Assembly (NCBI GenBank): GCA_038277395.1
Contig: CM076194.1
Span: forward strand, 129,585,505 to 129,649,504
DNA from: Dryocosmus kuriphilus
Lineage: Eukaryota > Arthropoda > Insecta > Hymenoptera > Cynipidae
Length of the DNA: 64,000 nt
Direction: 5' to 3'
Part shown: positions 22,721 through 33,469 of the stretch, one piece after another
How positions within the stretch are numbered: position 1 is the stretch's first letter
Layout: each line of letters opens with the position of its first letter
Notes under the pieces: generated by a model
Database searches by the model: none
Told to the model about the DNA's origin: nothing
The model's input: only the letters and a program-made list of their open reading frames with translations
Translations under genes and position numbers: made by a program

Positions 22721-23293
22721 CACTGAACAATAAAATACGACCTATGTGGGGTTGGGATGAGACATATCATTTCCATGGTAGTTTTCTGTGCTGAATCCAA
22801 ATCTGACCTCCGTTTTTCTCCATCATGTCAAGTTTTTGAGATTTTGTAAGTTAAAAATTTTTTCAAAAAATCACAAATCGTGTGATAAAAGGGTGAAAAA
22901 AATTTTTTCCGCACAAAGCGAGACATGATTTCGATGTATTTTTGAACGCAGAATCCACTGGTTTTTTTGTTTTTTCGATATCTCATATAGTTTTTGAGAT
23001 AATTTAAAAAAAAAAAAAAAAAAAACACGAAAAAAATGGTTTTACGAAAATCCTTATATTTAAGTGAATAAATTTTATTTTTTAGTCACTCTGGTGTCAT
23101 TCTCTTCGTTTATTGATTCAGAAAAAATTGCGACAATGTTTACAGTTCCTGCTGTAACGGTTCGAAAGATACAAGGCAGAGAACTTGTCTCTTTCTAAAG
23201 AGTTGCCAATTTGACGGTTTACAAGTACTCGAGGCGAATCATTGTACTTTTTCTAATATCTCATTGCATTAATATCTTTAATATTTGCAATAA
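22721..23293 (+). repeat. Left terminal inverted repeat of CACTG element
   Basis: Pairs with 25268-25846. It contains a run of 20 A near 23006-23025 (T-run near 25539-25560 in the partner) and the motif GGGGTTGGGATGAGACATA near the end. Confidence 0.9.
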
Positions 23294-23350
23294 CAATAAT
23301 AATCATAATTCAATGATTTAAAAAATATATTTATAAGCTGCTACTACTCC

Positions 23351-24991
23351 TTAGAAACTTTTTCTTTTGCATGCTCGACGGTGACGAGCATTTGGTTCAT
23401 CAGTCATGAGCCTCCAGCAGTTGTCTGCTAAAGCGTTCACACTCCACTTTCCTTGGTATCTGTTTTCGATTTCAGCCATGTCTTGATGAAACCGTTCCCC
23501 GTGTTCATCACTGACTGCCCCTAAATTCTCTGGGAAGAAGTCCAAGTGCGAGTGAAGAATGTGAATCTTTAGTGACATGTTCACTTTCAATTCCTTGAAG
23601 TTCTGCAGCATAGTGTTTATCAGGTGTTTGTACTTTCTGGATTTTGTGTTCCCCAAGAAATTGTTTATGACAGCTTTTACTGACAACCAAGTTTTTCTCT
23701 CAAGGTCAGTCAAGGTTGTTTCGAAATCACAATCCAACATTAGTTGTCGGATTTGGGGTCCCTGAAAAACTCCTTCCTTGATTTTAGCTTCACTAAGCTT
23801 AGGGAATTTTCTTTTCAAGAAACGATGACCTTCCCCATTTTTATCCATTGCTTTGATAAAGTTTTTTACGATGGCGAGCTTTAAATGTAATGGTGGTAGC
23901 AATATTTTTTCACGATCAACCAATGGTTTTTGAGCAACGTTCATTTTTCCTGGTTCTAACGTCTTTCTGGGTGGTCAAACTTTAACATTATAATGTTGGT
24001 CTCGTGCTATGCTGTCTCAGGTGCATAGAAAGCAACAAAATTTTGTGTAGCCAGATTGCAATCCGAGAAGAATACCTATTACTTTGAAATCACCACAGAT
24101 AGACCACTGATGTGATTTGTAATTTGTTTTTTCAAGTAATAATTCCATAACAGCATAGCACTCTTTCATATTGGTGCCATGAGCGATGGGTATTGATGGA
24201 TATTCATTTCCATTATGCAAGAGAACACCTTTCAAACTGTGTTTATTTGCATCAATGAATAAGCGCCAATTCTCTGGCTGGTGTTCATGACCAAGGCTCT
24301 TAATAAGACTATCTACATCGGTACAATAGGTGAGAGTATCTTGACTGGAAAAAAATATATTTACATTTTTATCTCGATTTCTGTAAGTAATTTTTACATC
24401 TTTTTTTAATAAATTTTTTTCTTTGAGCCTAGAGCCTAAGATTTCAGCTTGATTTTTCGATAAATTTAGGTCCCTTATCAAATCATTTAATTCTTTCTGG
24501 TCGAATAATTCTGGCAAGTTGCTGGTCGGTTTACATTTTACGATTTGATTTTCATCAGCATTGATTTCTTCTGCTTTTTGGTTTACAGAATTGCCTGGTA
24601 AAGAATCGTTATAGTCATAAGCAGCTTTTGCCATGGAAGGAATATTAGGGTAAATAGTGCTGTTCTTGCATTGTGATGAGTAGCCTTTTACTTCTGTTAA
24701 ACAAAAATAACAATCATCGATATGGTTTTGAGGTTCTCTCCAAAAAGTAGGAAAAGTGAATTTAAAAAGTCGATCAAAGTCTCCTCGTTGTACTGACCAT
24801 AATTTATTAGCACAAGTTTTACAGCAGCTGTTGGGTATCCAACTTTTTTCTCCATTATCGGGCTTAATCTGAAAATATATTTCGTAGCCTTCTCGCATTG
24901 TAGGAGAAATGTTTTGTCTCATTTTAGGTGGGATGAAAATACCGCAAACGTAGCAAAAGCTATCGGGATGATTTTTGCAGCTGTTCTGCAT
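23351..24991 (-). pseudogene. Uncharacterised zinc-binding transposase of the CACTG element
   Basis: One minus-strand frame of about 546 codons with two TGA stops (24017-24019 and 23975-23977), otherwise open. The N-terminal 120 residues hold Cys pairs (CYVCG, CCKTC, CYFC), likely a zinc-binding DNA-binding domain. The middle holds LFIDANKHSLK and then GDFKVIGILLGLQSG followed by a Cys-rich CCFLC; the C-terminal part has HSHLDFFPENLG and DEHGERFHQ. An Asp, a second Asp followed by C-x2-C, and a late Glu fit the DDE layout of CMC-type transposases, but assigning these residues is inference. I recall similar proteins annotated as uncharacterised in arthropods and Hydra. Located between the long TIRs, transposase is the natural role. 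Confidence 0.75.
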
Positions 24992-25267
24992 TTTGCAATC
25001 GTTGCAAACTGAGCTCTGAATAAAAGCTTAGCGCAAATATATTGGAATTAAATAGAAATAGTTCAAGTTCTATTGCAGGTACAATGGTAGCATACGCTGT
25101 GACTCCAAAGAGGGCTAGCATCAAATGAAGATCGGATAGCGCGGAGCGCGAATAGCGCGATATGAAAAAGAGTAGTATGATAATGGAGGGAGGGGAGAGA
25201 AGTGGAGGGGAGACGCGCATGTGCCATGAACAGTTTTCTTCCAAACAAAGCTCTGTAAATATTGTGA

Positions 25268-25846
25268 ATATAGCAAATATTAAAGATATTAATGCAATGA
25301 GATATTAGAAACAGTACAATGATTCGCCTCGACTACTTGTAAACCGTCAAATTGGCAACTCTTTAGAAAGAGACAAGTTCTCTGCCTTGTATCTTTTGAA
25401 CCGTTACAGCTGGAACTGTAAACTTTTTCGCAATTTTTTCTGCATCAATAAACGAAGAGAATGACACCAGAGTGACTAAAAAATAAAATTTATTCACTTA
25501 AATATAAGGATTTTCGTAAAACCATTTTTTTTCGTGTTTTTTTTTTTTTTTTTTTTTTTTAAATTATCTCAAAAACTATACGAGATATCGAAAAAACAAA
25601 AAAAACCAGTGGATTCTGCGTTCAAAAATACATCGAAATCATGTCTCGCTTTGTGCGGAAAAAATTTTTTTCACCCTTTTATCACACGACTTGTGATTTT
25701 TTGAAAAAATTTTAAACTCACAAAATCTCAAAAACTTGACATGATGGAGAAAAACGGAGGTCAGATTTGGATTCAACACAGAAAACTACCATGGAAATGA
25801 TATGTCTCATCCCAACCCCACATAGGTCATATTTTGTTGTTCAGTG
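25268..25846 (-). repeat. Right terminal inverted repeat of CACTG element
   Basis: Inverted copy of 22721-23293 with few differences, long enough to hold the promoter of the transposase on the minus strand. Confidence 0.9.
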
Positions 25847-25886
25847 TAATTGATAAATTGTTAATAATTTATAGTGTTATAATTCA

Positions 25887-26200
25887 TTTTCACAAATATA
25901 TAAGATCAACGTTATAAAAGTAAAATATTACATTGATTTCACATTGTGAAAGTTTATTATAAAATTATATGCACGCAGCACATTTCAGATTTTTATTTTT
26001 AATGCATATTAATTACAATAAAAGCGTGGGGTTTTTCAATGATTATAAATATAAGCCCCACATTTTTATGGTAATAAATATGCTTTAAAAATAAAAATCT
26101 GAAATGTGCTGTGTGCATATAATTTGATAATACATTTTCCCAATGTGAAATTGATGTAATATTTTACTTTTATAGCGTTGATCTTATATGTTTGTGAAAA
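25887..26200. mobile_element. Hairpin MITE, 314 bp
   Basis: An almost complete inverted repeat: TTTTCACAAATATATAAGAT at the left and TCTTATATGTTTGTGAAAA at the right, pairing down to GTGGGG/CCCCAC around a loop near 26033-26060. There is no coding capacity. The flanks are AT-rich and no target duplication could be fixed. Confidence 0.8.
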
Positions 26201-26815
26201 TTATTAAAAAAATATATATTATTAACAATTCATAATTTGTTTTTTAATTTTATTGAGTTATTTCAATTCTTGATTCGTTAAATAAAAGCGTTTCTTAAAA
26301 AATTTTCATTTATTTTTTAAAGTTTATTATTACATTATTAATTAAAATGATTATAAATCAAATTAATGTTTAATTATTTACTTATCGCTTATATTAATAT
26401 TATGTGTTGCTTTCATAACCTTTGTGTAATTAATAATGAGTATTTAACTTTGACCAAGTTTATTGGTAATATATATTTTTATAGAAGATCAATTCATAGA
26501 TTAAAAATACTGTGGGCATATTTTATTTTATTAGATATAGATGTCGCTAGTGACTAGTACGAGGGTGCTGGAGAGAGGGGAGGCACGGCAGTCTCGTGTA
26601 CGGCGCGTCGGACACACACCGCATTGTTTTAATAAATTATATTTTATTCCACATAAGTGTGTTTCATTTTGCTCGGTAAAACATCCCTCACAATACATAC
26701 AAATCTTTAAACCAATCTACCAGCAAAAATTTCGAAAGGAAAAGAATTACTAGAATCTTTCACTCTACCCTTTCCCAACACAGGAAAACGTCTTACCTTT
26801 GATTTTGTTAAAGAC
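26201..26815. other. AT-rich spacer with a short GC-rich patch
   Basis: No gene recognised. A GC-richer patch at 26545-26625 (AGAGGGGAGGCACGGCAG) stands out from AT-rich surroundings but shows no domain or RNA structure I can name. Confidence 0.35.
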
Positions 26816-26935
26816 AGTCAGGCGGTTCGCTAGCCGAGAGGCTTAGTTGTTAGGGAATTACGTGATGCGTTCGATTAGATTTTAGGAAGTTATGTAGGCC
26901 GTAGTTAGGTTCGAACCCCGCCGCAGCGTTTTCCG
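26816..26935 (+). repeat. tRNA-like SINE head or degenerate tRNA (A and B boxes)
   Basis: An A-box match TAGCCGAGAGG (26831-26841) and a perfect B box GGTTCGAACCC (26908-26918) are 77 bases apart. GGCGG (26821-26825) can pair with CCGCC near 26918-26922, like an acceptor or T-arm remnant. The spacing is too long for an ordinary tRNA, so a tRNA-derived SINE or pseudo-tRNA is more likely. No tail or second copy was seen here. Confidence 0.5.
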
Positions 26936-26985
26936 ATTTTAAATAGTGTTAAAAATGCGAATATACGTTTCAGTGGTTGTTTGTA

Positions 26986-27960
26986 TAGGGTGGGCCATCT
27001 GTTAGTGCGTTTTTAAATTTAAAAAAAAGTACACTTTTCCCTATGTGAAATCAAAATAGTTTAGTGAAAATTAAAGCTACTTACATGCCATTTACAAATG
27101 AAAAATGATATCATTCAAGTGTCCGCCACGGCTCTTTTTGCAGACTTGCATCCGATGGTCGAAATTTTCGATGACTCTCTCCAATAAACTGGGATGAATG
27201 GCCTCAATTTCAGCCCGAATGTTATTTTTTAGGGCTTGAATTGTTCGTGGGGCATTCGCATAATAGCCCGCACCATACAGTGACTTTTGCATCATGAAGT
27301 GGTCTCTGGTGAATTTTCTGATCCCCAAATGCGACAGTTTTGTTTGTTTACGTGTTCACTTAAGTGAAAATGAGCCTCATCAGAAAAGATGATTTTGGAT
27401 GAGAACCCCTCATTTTTCCCGATCATCCACTCAGCAAAGTCACGGCGTTGTTGATGGTCTAGCGGCTTCAATTTTTGCGTTAACTGGATTTTGTATGGAT
27501 GAAAATGAAGATCCTCGTGTAAAATCCGGCGTAAACTGGTTCGGGAAATGCCCAATTCCTGAGAACGGCGCCTGGTGGATGTGCTTGGCTCGTCACGGAC
27601 GCTTTCACTCACAGCGGTTATTGTTTCTCGAGTACGAACTGTACGAGCATGCTCATATTCTCTACGACCTTCCACTGAACCAGTTTCCTCAAAACGAGTA
27701 ATAATCTTCCGAATTCCGGACTCTGATGGGCGTCCATGTCGACCGAAACTTGTCCGAAGTTTCCGAAATGCTTCTTTTACAGACCGACCATTTTCGTAGT
27801 AAGTTTGCACTATCAAAACGCGTTGTTGCGTCGTCAACGACTCCATCTTTACAAATGGCATAGTTTTGACATTTTGTATGTGCAGAGAGAATGACATAAC
27901 CTACAAATGATGTGTCATTTATCCATAGTTGAAAAACGCACTAACAGATGGCCCACCCTG
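26986..27960 (-). mobile_element. Internally deleted mariner-type transposon
   Basis: Ends (T/C)AGGGTGGGCCATCTGTTAG are inverted over about 29 bp, with TA duplicated at 26984-26985 and 27961-27962. At 975 bp it is about 300-400 bp shorter than an intact relative because the middle of the transposase is missing. Confidence 0.92.
27092..27897 (-). pseudogene. Mariner-superfamily transposase with central deletion
   Basis: The first frame (27897-27292) has the N-terminal helix-turn-helix (QQRVLIVQTYYENGRSVKEA), an Arg-rich linker and the first catalytic box IIFSDEAHFHLS. The second frame (27328-27092) holds only the C-terminal tail (APRTIQALKNNIRAEI and RRSRGGHLND-like end). Sequence with the second and third catalytic Asp is deleted and the frames differ, so it is dead. 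The protein type is the long-spacing mariner/Tc1 relative common in ants and beetles (third residue beyond 34 positions), an assignment made from the N- and C-terminal halves only. Confidence 0.85.
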
Positions 27961-27962
27961 TA

Positions 27963-28440
27963 TGTAGTGGCGTCTAAGTTTATAGATAAAAAATGATTAA
28001 GTAATAATAATAATCGAAAAATGTTTTTTTTTCTTTAACAAATCTGTAAGAAAATAGAAATTTTTCGACGAAACGTTAATCTGATCTCATTAACACTTTT
28101 TTGATCTCATTAACACACTTTTTTGATAAAAGTCCGCACAGCTATATGATATTGCGGGATATCTCAATTATGTCCTGTGCTATTCGAGGGATATTGCGGG
28201 AATAACCAATAGCATATTGCGAGATTTCACATTTGATTCCATTTATGTCCCTGGTTATTCTACTTGTGGGTAGAGTCTAAAGCATGAAATTAGGTTTAAA
28301 TACAGACCCTCCTTTGATGCGTTTCGTGGAGAAAGTGGAATTTTCAGCCGTTTTTAGTGTGAAAGTAGGGTCTATTTTGCATTGAAATCGCTGCTACATT
28401 AGAACCTTCTTTACTGCTCTTAGCTTCTAAACAAGCCAGG
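27963..28440. other. Spacer with GATATTGCGGG repeats before RT
   Basis: Words ATATTGCGGGATATC, GATATTGCGGGAATAACC and ATATTGCGAGATT recur at 28150-28230. Similar GGATATCC-rich sequence lies at 62030-62240. CTCATTAACACTTTTTTGAT is duplicated in tandem near 28085-28125. No gene. Confidence 0.4.
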
Positions 28441-29309
28441 TTGAAAAGATTCGAAGTGGGGTCTAAATTTCAACTCGGAAAAGTAGAAGTGGAACAAATA
28501 ATAAAGGAATACCACGACATATTCCCATTATTAAAAGATCCGGCTCCGGTAACCCAACTCGCAGTTCATGAAATACGTACAAAAGATGAAGCACCTGTAA
28601 ACACTCAAAATTACAGGTATCCTCCAATGAAAGAAGAAGAAATGATTAAACAAGTGAAAGAACTTTTAGCAAAAGGTATCATACGTGAAGGTATTTCACT
28701 ATTTAATTCTCCGATACTGTTAGTACAAAAAAACTTTATGCTACAGGATTGAAAAAATGGAGACTAGTAATCGATTATAGAAAATTGAATGAAAAAACTG
28801 TGTTAGACAAATATCCGTTACCCAATATTGATGAAATCATTGATCAATTAGGAAATTCAAAATATTTCACATGTCTGGATCTAGCGGCAGGTTTTCATCA
28901 AATACCTATGCATCAAAATAGTATTGAGAAAACAGCCTTTAGTACAAGAAACGGGCATTACGAGTATACAACCATATTCGGTCTAAAGAATGCACCCCCA
29001 ACATTTCAGAGAATGATCAACAATAGATTAAAAGGATTAATTGGAAACGGATGTTTAGCATACATTGATGATGATATTATAATTTATGGAAAGACTCTGG
29101 AGGAACACAACAGAAACTTGAGAAATCTATTCGAAAGATTACGATAGGTAATATTAAAATTTAATCCCGATAAGTGCGAATTTTTAACAAATGAATCGCA
29201 ATACTTAGGGTATGTGATTACTAAAGAAGGTATTAAACCTAATCCTGACAGAATTATAAAAGTTAAAAATTATCCTGTACCTAGAAATCCAAAGGAAGTC
29301 AAACAATTC
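28441..29309 (+). pseudogene. pol: Reverse transcriptase of errantivirus-like element, first part
   Basis: RT fingers and palm of a Ty3-class polymerase. The frame at 28441-28752 covers the N-terminal region (PVNTQNYRYPP and SLFNSPILLVQK). A one-base shift near 28745 leads to the frame at 28749-29147 with WRLVIDYRKLNEKT, the box GLKNAPPTFQRM and the catalytic YIDDDII (codons 29061-29075). TAG at 29145-29147 interrupts, and the same frame continues to KQFLG at 29309, where the Harbinger-like element is inserted. The YIDD box is intact, but the frameshift and stop inactivate it. Confidence 0.9.
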
Positions 29310-29312
29310 TTA

Positions 29313-29817
29313 GGGCCTAGGCATGCTCAGACGCTTTTCGGACTGAGCGTAAGGCGTAGGCGGAGGCGTCTGTTTAGAAACTGTATATTCCTGTGTGTCA
29401 AGCCACACTCAACACAGAGCGGAGGTGCGTAGCGTAGTAACGCTGGTAAAAATTCTAAATGGACGCCTTTTTCCGCGTACTCCGCCACAGACTAGAGCGG
29501 TAGAGTTGGATTTTTGCGGATAGATGAGACCACAATTTTTATCTGATTTAGACGTTTCTTTTTCTTAATTGAAGCTGAATAAATTTTTCCAGTGATCCCT
29601 TGATGACCAGACGAACAAATTTGTTTAAAAACTTTTTTCGTTAAAACCAATAATGTGCAGTGTGGCAAAGGTTTCCTATTTTATCGCATTAAAAAAAAAA
29701 AAAAAGATGCTAAAATTGTCCTTAGGGCTATCATAACCGATTTTTTTGATGAAAGTACTTTTTTATTCAATAAACATAATAAAACTCACTGTTTAGCTTT
29801 TTAAAACTGCCGTTTTT
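29313..29817. other. Left internal part of Harbinger-like element
   Basis: The first 190 bases have GC-rich repeats of the type GCGTAGGCGGAGGCGTCTG; the rest is AT-rich with an A-run at 29690-29705. No coding capacity seen. Confidence 0.5.
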
Positions 29818-29960
29818 ACATTCTCATCAGAGAAGGTATTAGATTTATGCAAAATTTGACTTTCGCGGATTTCATGAAATCTCCACGTTTTAAGACCTCC
29901 TGAATCCGAAAAAATGGTTTTTACGACCGTGTCTGTCTGTCTGTTGGCGTTGTCGTCGTT

Positions 29961-29993
<33 letters not shown>

Positions 29994-31160
29994 TCGTCGT
30001 TGTCGTCGTTGTCGTCGTCTGTTCCCACGATAACTTTCGAAGGACTAATCGGATTGGATTGCGCTTTGGCACACTACTTTAAGGTCCAAAAAGAAAGGAC
30101 GAGTTCGTTAACCAGCGGTTTTTGACCAACGGTTATGGTTTTATCCATCAAAAACGGTTTTCACAAAATCAAAAAATCCATTTTCCGGCTAAACTATCAG
30201 AGATACAAAAAAAATGTAAGAAAGTAAAATTGTTCAACTCAAAAAAATCTACAAATTTTGTCTTAACCATTTTTTGATAAAATGAACGGTTTTTGATTTA
30301 ATCAAGAAAACGCTATTAAAATTAAAAAACTGTGGTTTCCCGCCAAAATATTCAAGAAATAAAAAAATAGTAAAGAACAAAGTTGTTCAATTTAAAAAGA
30401 TCTACAAATTTTGTTTTAACCATTTTTTCATAAAATGCACGGTTTTTGTTTTAATCGATAAAACATTATTAAAAATTAAAGATTTCAAATTCTCCGCCAA
30501 ACTATGGAAGATACGAAAAAATAATAATACACAAAGTTGTTCGTCTCAAAATTGTCTACAAATTTTGCTCTCTATCATTTTTTTTGATCAGATGCGTAGT
30601 TTTTGAGTTATTCGTGAAATATGTTATAAAATATAAAGAAAACCACTTTTCAGCAAAACTGTGCAAGATATGAGAAAATATTAACAAGCAGAATTGTTCA
30701 CCTTGGAAATAGCTACAAAATTTATTTATAAGACTCATCGTTTTACTTTTAAGAATCGAAATCCTGTATTGTAAAAATTTGGAAAATCAAAAAGAGCTTT
30801 ACCAATCTATAATGTGTTTTAAAGAAACGTCATTATCGAGCGCGAAGCGCGAGTGTCATGATGAGAATGTATTCCTTAAGGGCGATAGAGCCTTAAGTAA
30901 AATAATTTCTTTTGTAATTTCTAATTTAAAGGTTTATACGATCTATAAACACCGAGCGCGTAGCGCGAGGTGAATAATCTATCGAGCGCGAAGCGTGAGT
31001 GCCGTAAATAACGTATCGAGCGCGAAGCGCGAGTCAAATGTCGAGCGCGAAGCGCGAGTGCCAACAGACGCGCGCCCTAGGCGCGCTCATACTTCGCGCG
31101 AAGCGCGGCGCGCGTAGCGCGCGATGAGAAGAATGTGCCCGCGCAGCGGGCAGATTTTTT
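29818..31160 (+). mobile_element. Helentron/DINE-like element, copy 1
   Basis: It begins ACATTCTCATCAGAGAAGG and ends with GATGAGAAGAATGT, a GCCCGC/GCGGGC hairpin and AGATTTTTT. So a short terminal inverted repeat is followed, only on the right, by a hairpin: the asymmetric arrangement described for Helentron-type elements. Inside are TCTGTCTGTCTG and a (GTCGTT)n tract at about 29927-30020, several degenerate repeats of about 110-120 bp each containing GATCTACAAATTTTG, and a 3' cluster of GC hairpins at 30838-31150. No protein is encoded; short frames are by-products of low complexity. It is the richest copy in GC hairpins (five GAGCGCGAAGCGCGAG-type units). Confidence 0.65.
30838..31151 (+). 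repeat. Cluster of GC hairpins at the 3' end of Helentron-like copy 1
   Basis: Five GAGCGC-GNA-GCGCGAG-like units (near 30838, 30954, 30983, 31017, 31040), one with a G-to-T change, are followed by GCGCGCC-CTA-GGCGCGC, GCGCGC-GTA-GCGCGC and the terminal GCCCGC-GCA-GCGGGC. Most loops are GNA triplets (GAA, GTA, GCA). Between the first two units is CTTAAGG-9-CCTTAAG. Confidence 0.85.
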
Positions 31161-31914
31161 ATATTGTATTTACAGTCATTCTTTTTAAAGTACCTACAAG
31201 TGGAGTGCAGGAGCTGAAAAATGTATTAAATTTATTATAAACAAATAAGTGGATGAAAATGGTTTCGGGAGGATTGTGAGGGTTTCGTCATTTTAATTTA
31301 AGAAAAATAGAAAAATTTATAAGTCTAATCAGTTTTTGTATGAAGTGCATAGAAGTGAAAAAGTAATTATCTATTTTATAAACAATGATCTGCTTCAGAT
31401 ATTTGTGATGGAATAACAGGCGTTTTTTACGGAATCGAACAAATATTACCAGTAACTGACAGTCTGATCTTGTTTTTATTCATTCGATAACAATTTATAA
31501 TTGTTTAAACAGTATTGATTAAAAAATGCATCACTGGTTTTTTTGGTGCATATAAACTTCAACTTTTCAACGCAATGAACTACAAATAACAGTTAATAAA
31601 CGCACTTATTATTTCGCAATGTTTCGAAATAAAAAGTTCATGTTTTTCAAGATAATCGCAAATAATTAATGTTCATACTTACTCAGAACATTAATTAGAT
31701 GTTAAATTTTTTGGGTAAACTGGTCGTGTTTTAGAAAAAAAAGATAAAAAATCTACCTGGACCCCTTTTGTTGGGACATTTAATAACTTTTAAGAACTTT
31801 AGTTTTTTATTAAGAAGCTTATAAAAACTATTTTTCCTGTTAGAAATTTATAAATTTAAAATCCTTTTTTTTTCTTTAAATCAGCTGACAAATACTTAGT
31901 AATGATAACTTTTT
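31161..31914. other. Spacer between two Helentron-like copies
   Basis: AT-rich sequence without recognised genes or element ends, belonging to the interior of the TTA-flanked element. Confidence 0.4.
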
Positions 31915-32958
31915 ATATTCTCATCTCAGAGAAGGTATTAGATTTATGTAAAATTTGAGTTTCGCGGATTTCATGAAATCTCCACGTTTTGAGACTTCCT
32001 GAATCCGAAAAAAACGGTTTTTACGACGGTGTCTGTCTGTCTGTTGGCGTTGTCGTCTGTGGTCGCTATAACTTTCGAAGGACTAATCGGATTGGGTTGC
32101 GCTTTGGCACACTTCTTTAAAAAGTAAAAAGTAAGGACGAGTTCGTTAACCAGCCACTTTTGACCAACGGTTATGGTTTTATCCATCAAAAACGGTTTTC
32201 ACAAAATCAAAAAATCCATTTTCCGGCTAAACTATGCGAGATACAGAAAAAAACAGTAGAGGATAAAATTGTTCACCTTAAAAAGATCTACAAATTTTGT
32301 TCCAACCATTTTTTGATAAAATGCACGGTTTTTGTTTTAATCGATAAAACGTTATTAAAAATAAAAAATTTCCAATTTCCCGCCAAACTATGCAAGATAC
32401 GGAAAAAGAATAATAAACAAAGTAGTTCGCCTCAAAAAGATCTACAAATTTAACCTCTGCCATTTTTTTGAGCAGACGCGTAGTTTTTGAGTTATTCGTG
32501 AAATATGTTATGAAATATAAAGAAAACCACTTTTCAGCAAAACTATGAAAGATATGAGAAAATATTAACGAGCAAAATTGTTCACCTTGTAAAGAGCTAC
32601 AAAATTTATTTATAAGACTCATCGTTTTACTTTTTAAGAATCGAAATCCTGTATTGTGAAAATTTGGAAAATCAAAAAAAACTTTACCAATCTACAATGT
32701 GTTTTAAAAAAATGTATTTATCGAGCGCGAAGCGCGAGTGTCATGGGGAGAATATATTCCTTAAGGGCGATAGAGCCTTAAGTAAAATAATTTCTTTTGC
32801 AATTTTTAATTTAAAGGTTTATACGATCCATAAACACCGAGCGCGTAGCGCGAGGTGAATAATCTATCGATCGCGAAGCGCGAGTGCCAGCAGACGCGCG
32901 CTCATACTTCGCGCGAAGCGCGCGATGAGAATGTGCCCGCGAGGCGGGCAGATTTTTT
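31915..32958 (+). mobile_element. Helentron/DINE-like element, copy 2
   Basis: Collinear with copy 1: start ATATTCTCATCTCAGAG, GTCTGTCTGTCTG with a much shorter GTC tract, two to three internal 110-bp repeats, CTTAAGG hairpin, three GC hairpin units and terminal GCCCGC-GAG-GCGGGC plus T-run. Some internal repeats present in copy 1 are missing here. Confidence 0.65.
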
Positions 32959-33466
32959 CTATCACAAATGGAGTTTGTACACTCAAGAATGGTCAAGTAG
33001 TAAAATTGGTAATTCGATTTGTATAGTCAACCTATCTCGTAGGATGAATTAATATTCAGTTTATTCCGAGAAAAGAGGATAACAGTTGTGTATAAAATAG
33101 TTAATAATATTAACCATTCTTGATACAAATACCATTTGTTGATTTCGGAAATGTGAAATAATTATTTATAATGAAACTATTGAAATTTGCACCGATCATT
33201 TAACTCCACTTTGATGCTGATTAAATACTCCATTATTTCTGCATGAAGCTTGTAATGTTTAATCCTTTTATAAACGTCCGCCTTGCTTCGCCGCACAACC
33301 TTGTGGTGGTTGACCAGGGTTCGAGTCTTTCCTTGGCTCACGCCGCTCACGCTACGCTTTTTCAAGTTATACTCGCCACGAGTATAACTTGAACAGGCGT
33401 AGCACTGAGCGTAAGCTGAAGCGTAAGCGGAGGCGTAAGCGGAGGCGTCTGAGCATGCCTAGGCCC
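32959..33466. other. Right internal part of Harbinger-like element with perfect palindrome
   Basis: It holds AAGTTATACTCG-CCA-CGAGTATAACTT at 33364-33390 (12-bp stem) and a B-box-like GGTTCGAGTCT at about 33315. It ends with GGCGTAAGCGGAGGCGT repeats. No gene. Confidence 0.5.
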
Positions 33467-33469
33467 TTA

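Larger units (their letters stand above)
22721..25846 (-). mobile_element. Long-TIR DNA transposon, CACTG ends, TAA duplication (CACTA/CMC-like)
   Basis: Both ends begin CACTGAACAA and remain inverted copies for about 575 bp (22721-23293 and 25268-25846). TAA is present on both sides (22718-22720, 25847-25849). CACT(G/A) termini with a 3-bp duplication are the signature of the CACTA/EnSpm branch. The centre codes one minus-strand protein with two nonsense codons. Total length is 3126 bp. Confidence 0.85.
29313..33466. mobile_element. TTA-flanked element with GGGCCTAGG ends (PIF/Harbinger-like), non-autonomous
   Basis: Left and right ends share GGGCCTAGGCATGCTCAG in inverted orientation, with TTA duplicated at 29310-29312 and 33467-33469. 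Removing it joins the RT codons for QFL to GLIE in frame, proving the exact site. A TTA duplication and G-rich ends fit PIF/Harbinger. No transposase is present. The inside consists of two Helentron-like copies plus unassigned DNA. Near each end the words GGCGTAAGCGGAGGCGT repeat. Confidence 0.8.

Noticed and set aside
27399..27701. Plus-strand frame of 100 codons
   Set aside because: Antisense shadow of the mariner transposase at 27092-27897.
29890..30072. Minus-strand frame coding Thr and Gln/Arg runs
   Set aside because: It is a translation of the GTC/GTT microsatellite in a Helentron-like copy.
30830..31150. CRISPR-like array from evenly repeated palindromes
   Set aside because: Spacing is irregular, there are no unique spacers of constant length, and the context is a eukaryotic mobile element.
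31130..31160. Bacterial-type intrinsic terminator
   Set aside because: The hairpin and T-run recur as the end of a eukaryotic repeat family; the surrounding elements are all insect-type.
33290..33345. tRNA gene suggested by GGTTCGAGTCT
   Set aside because: The B box is imperfect and I see no matching A box or cloverleaf.
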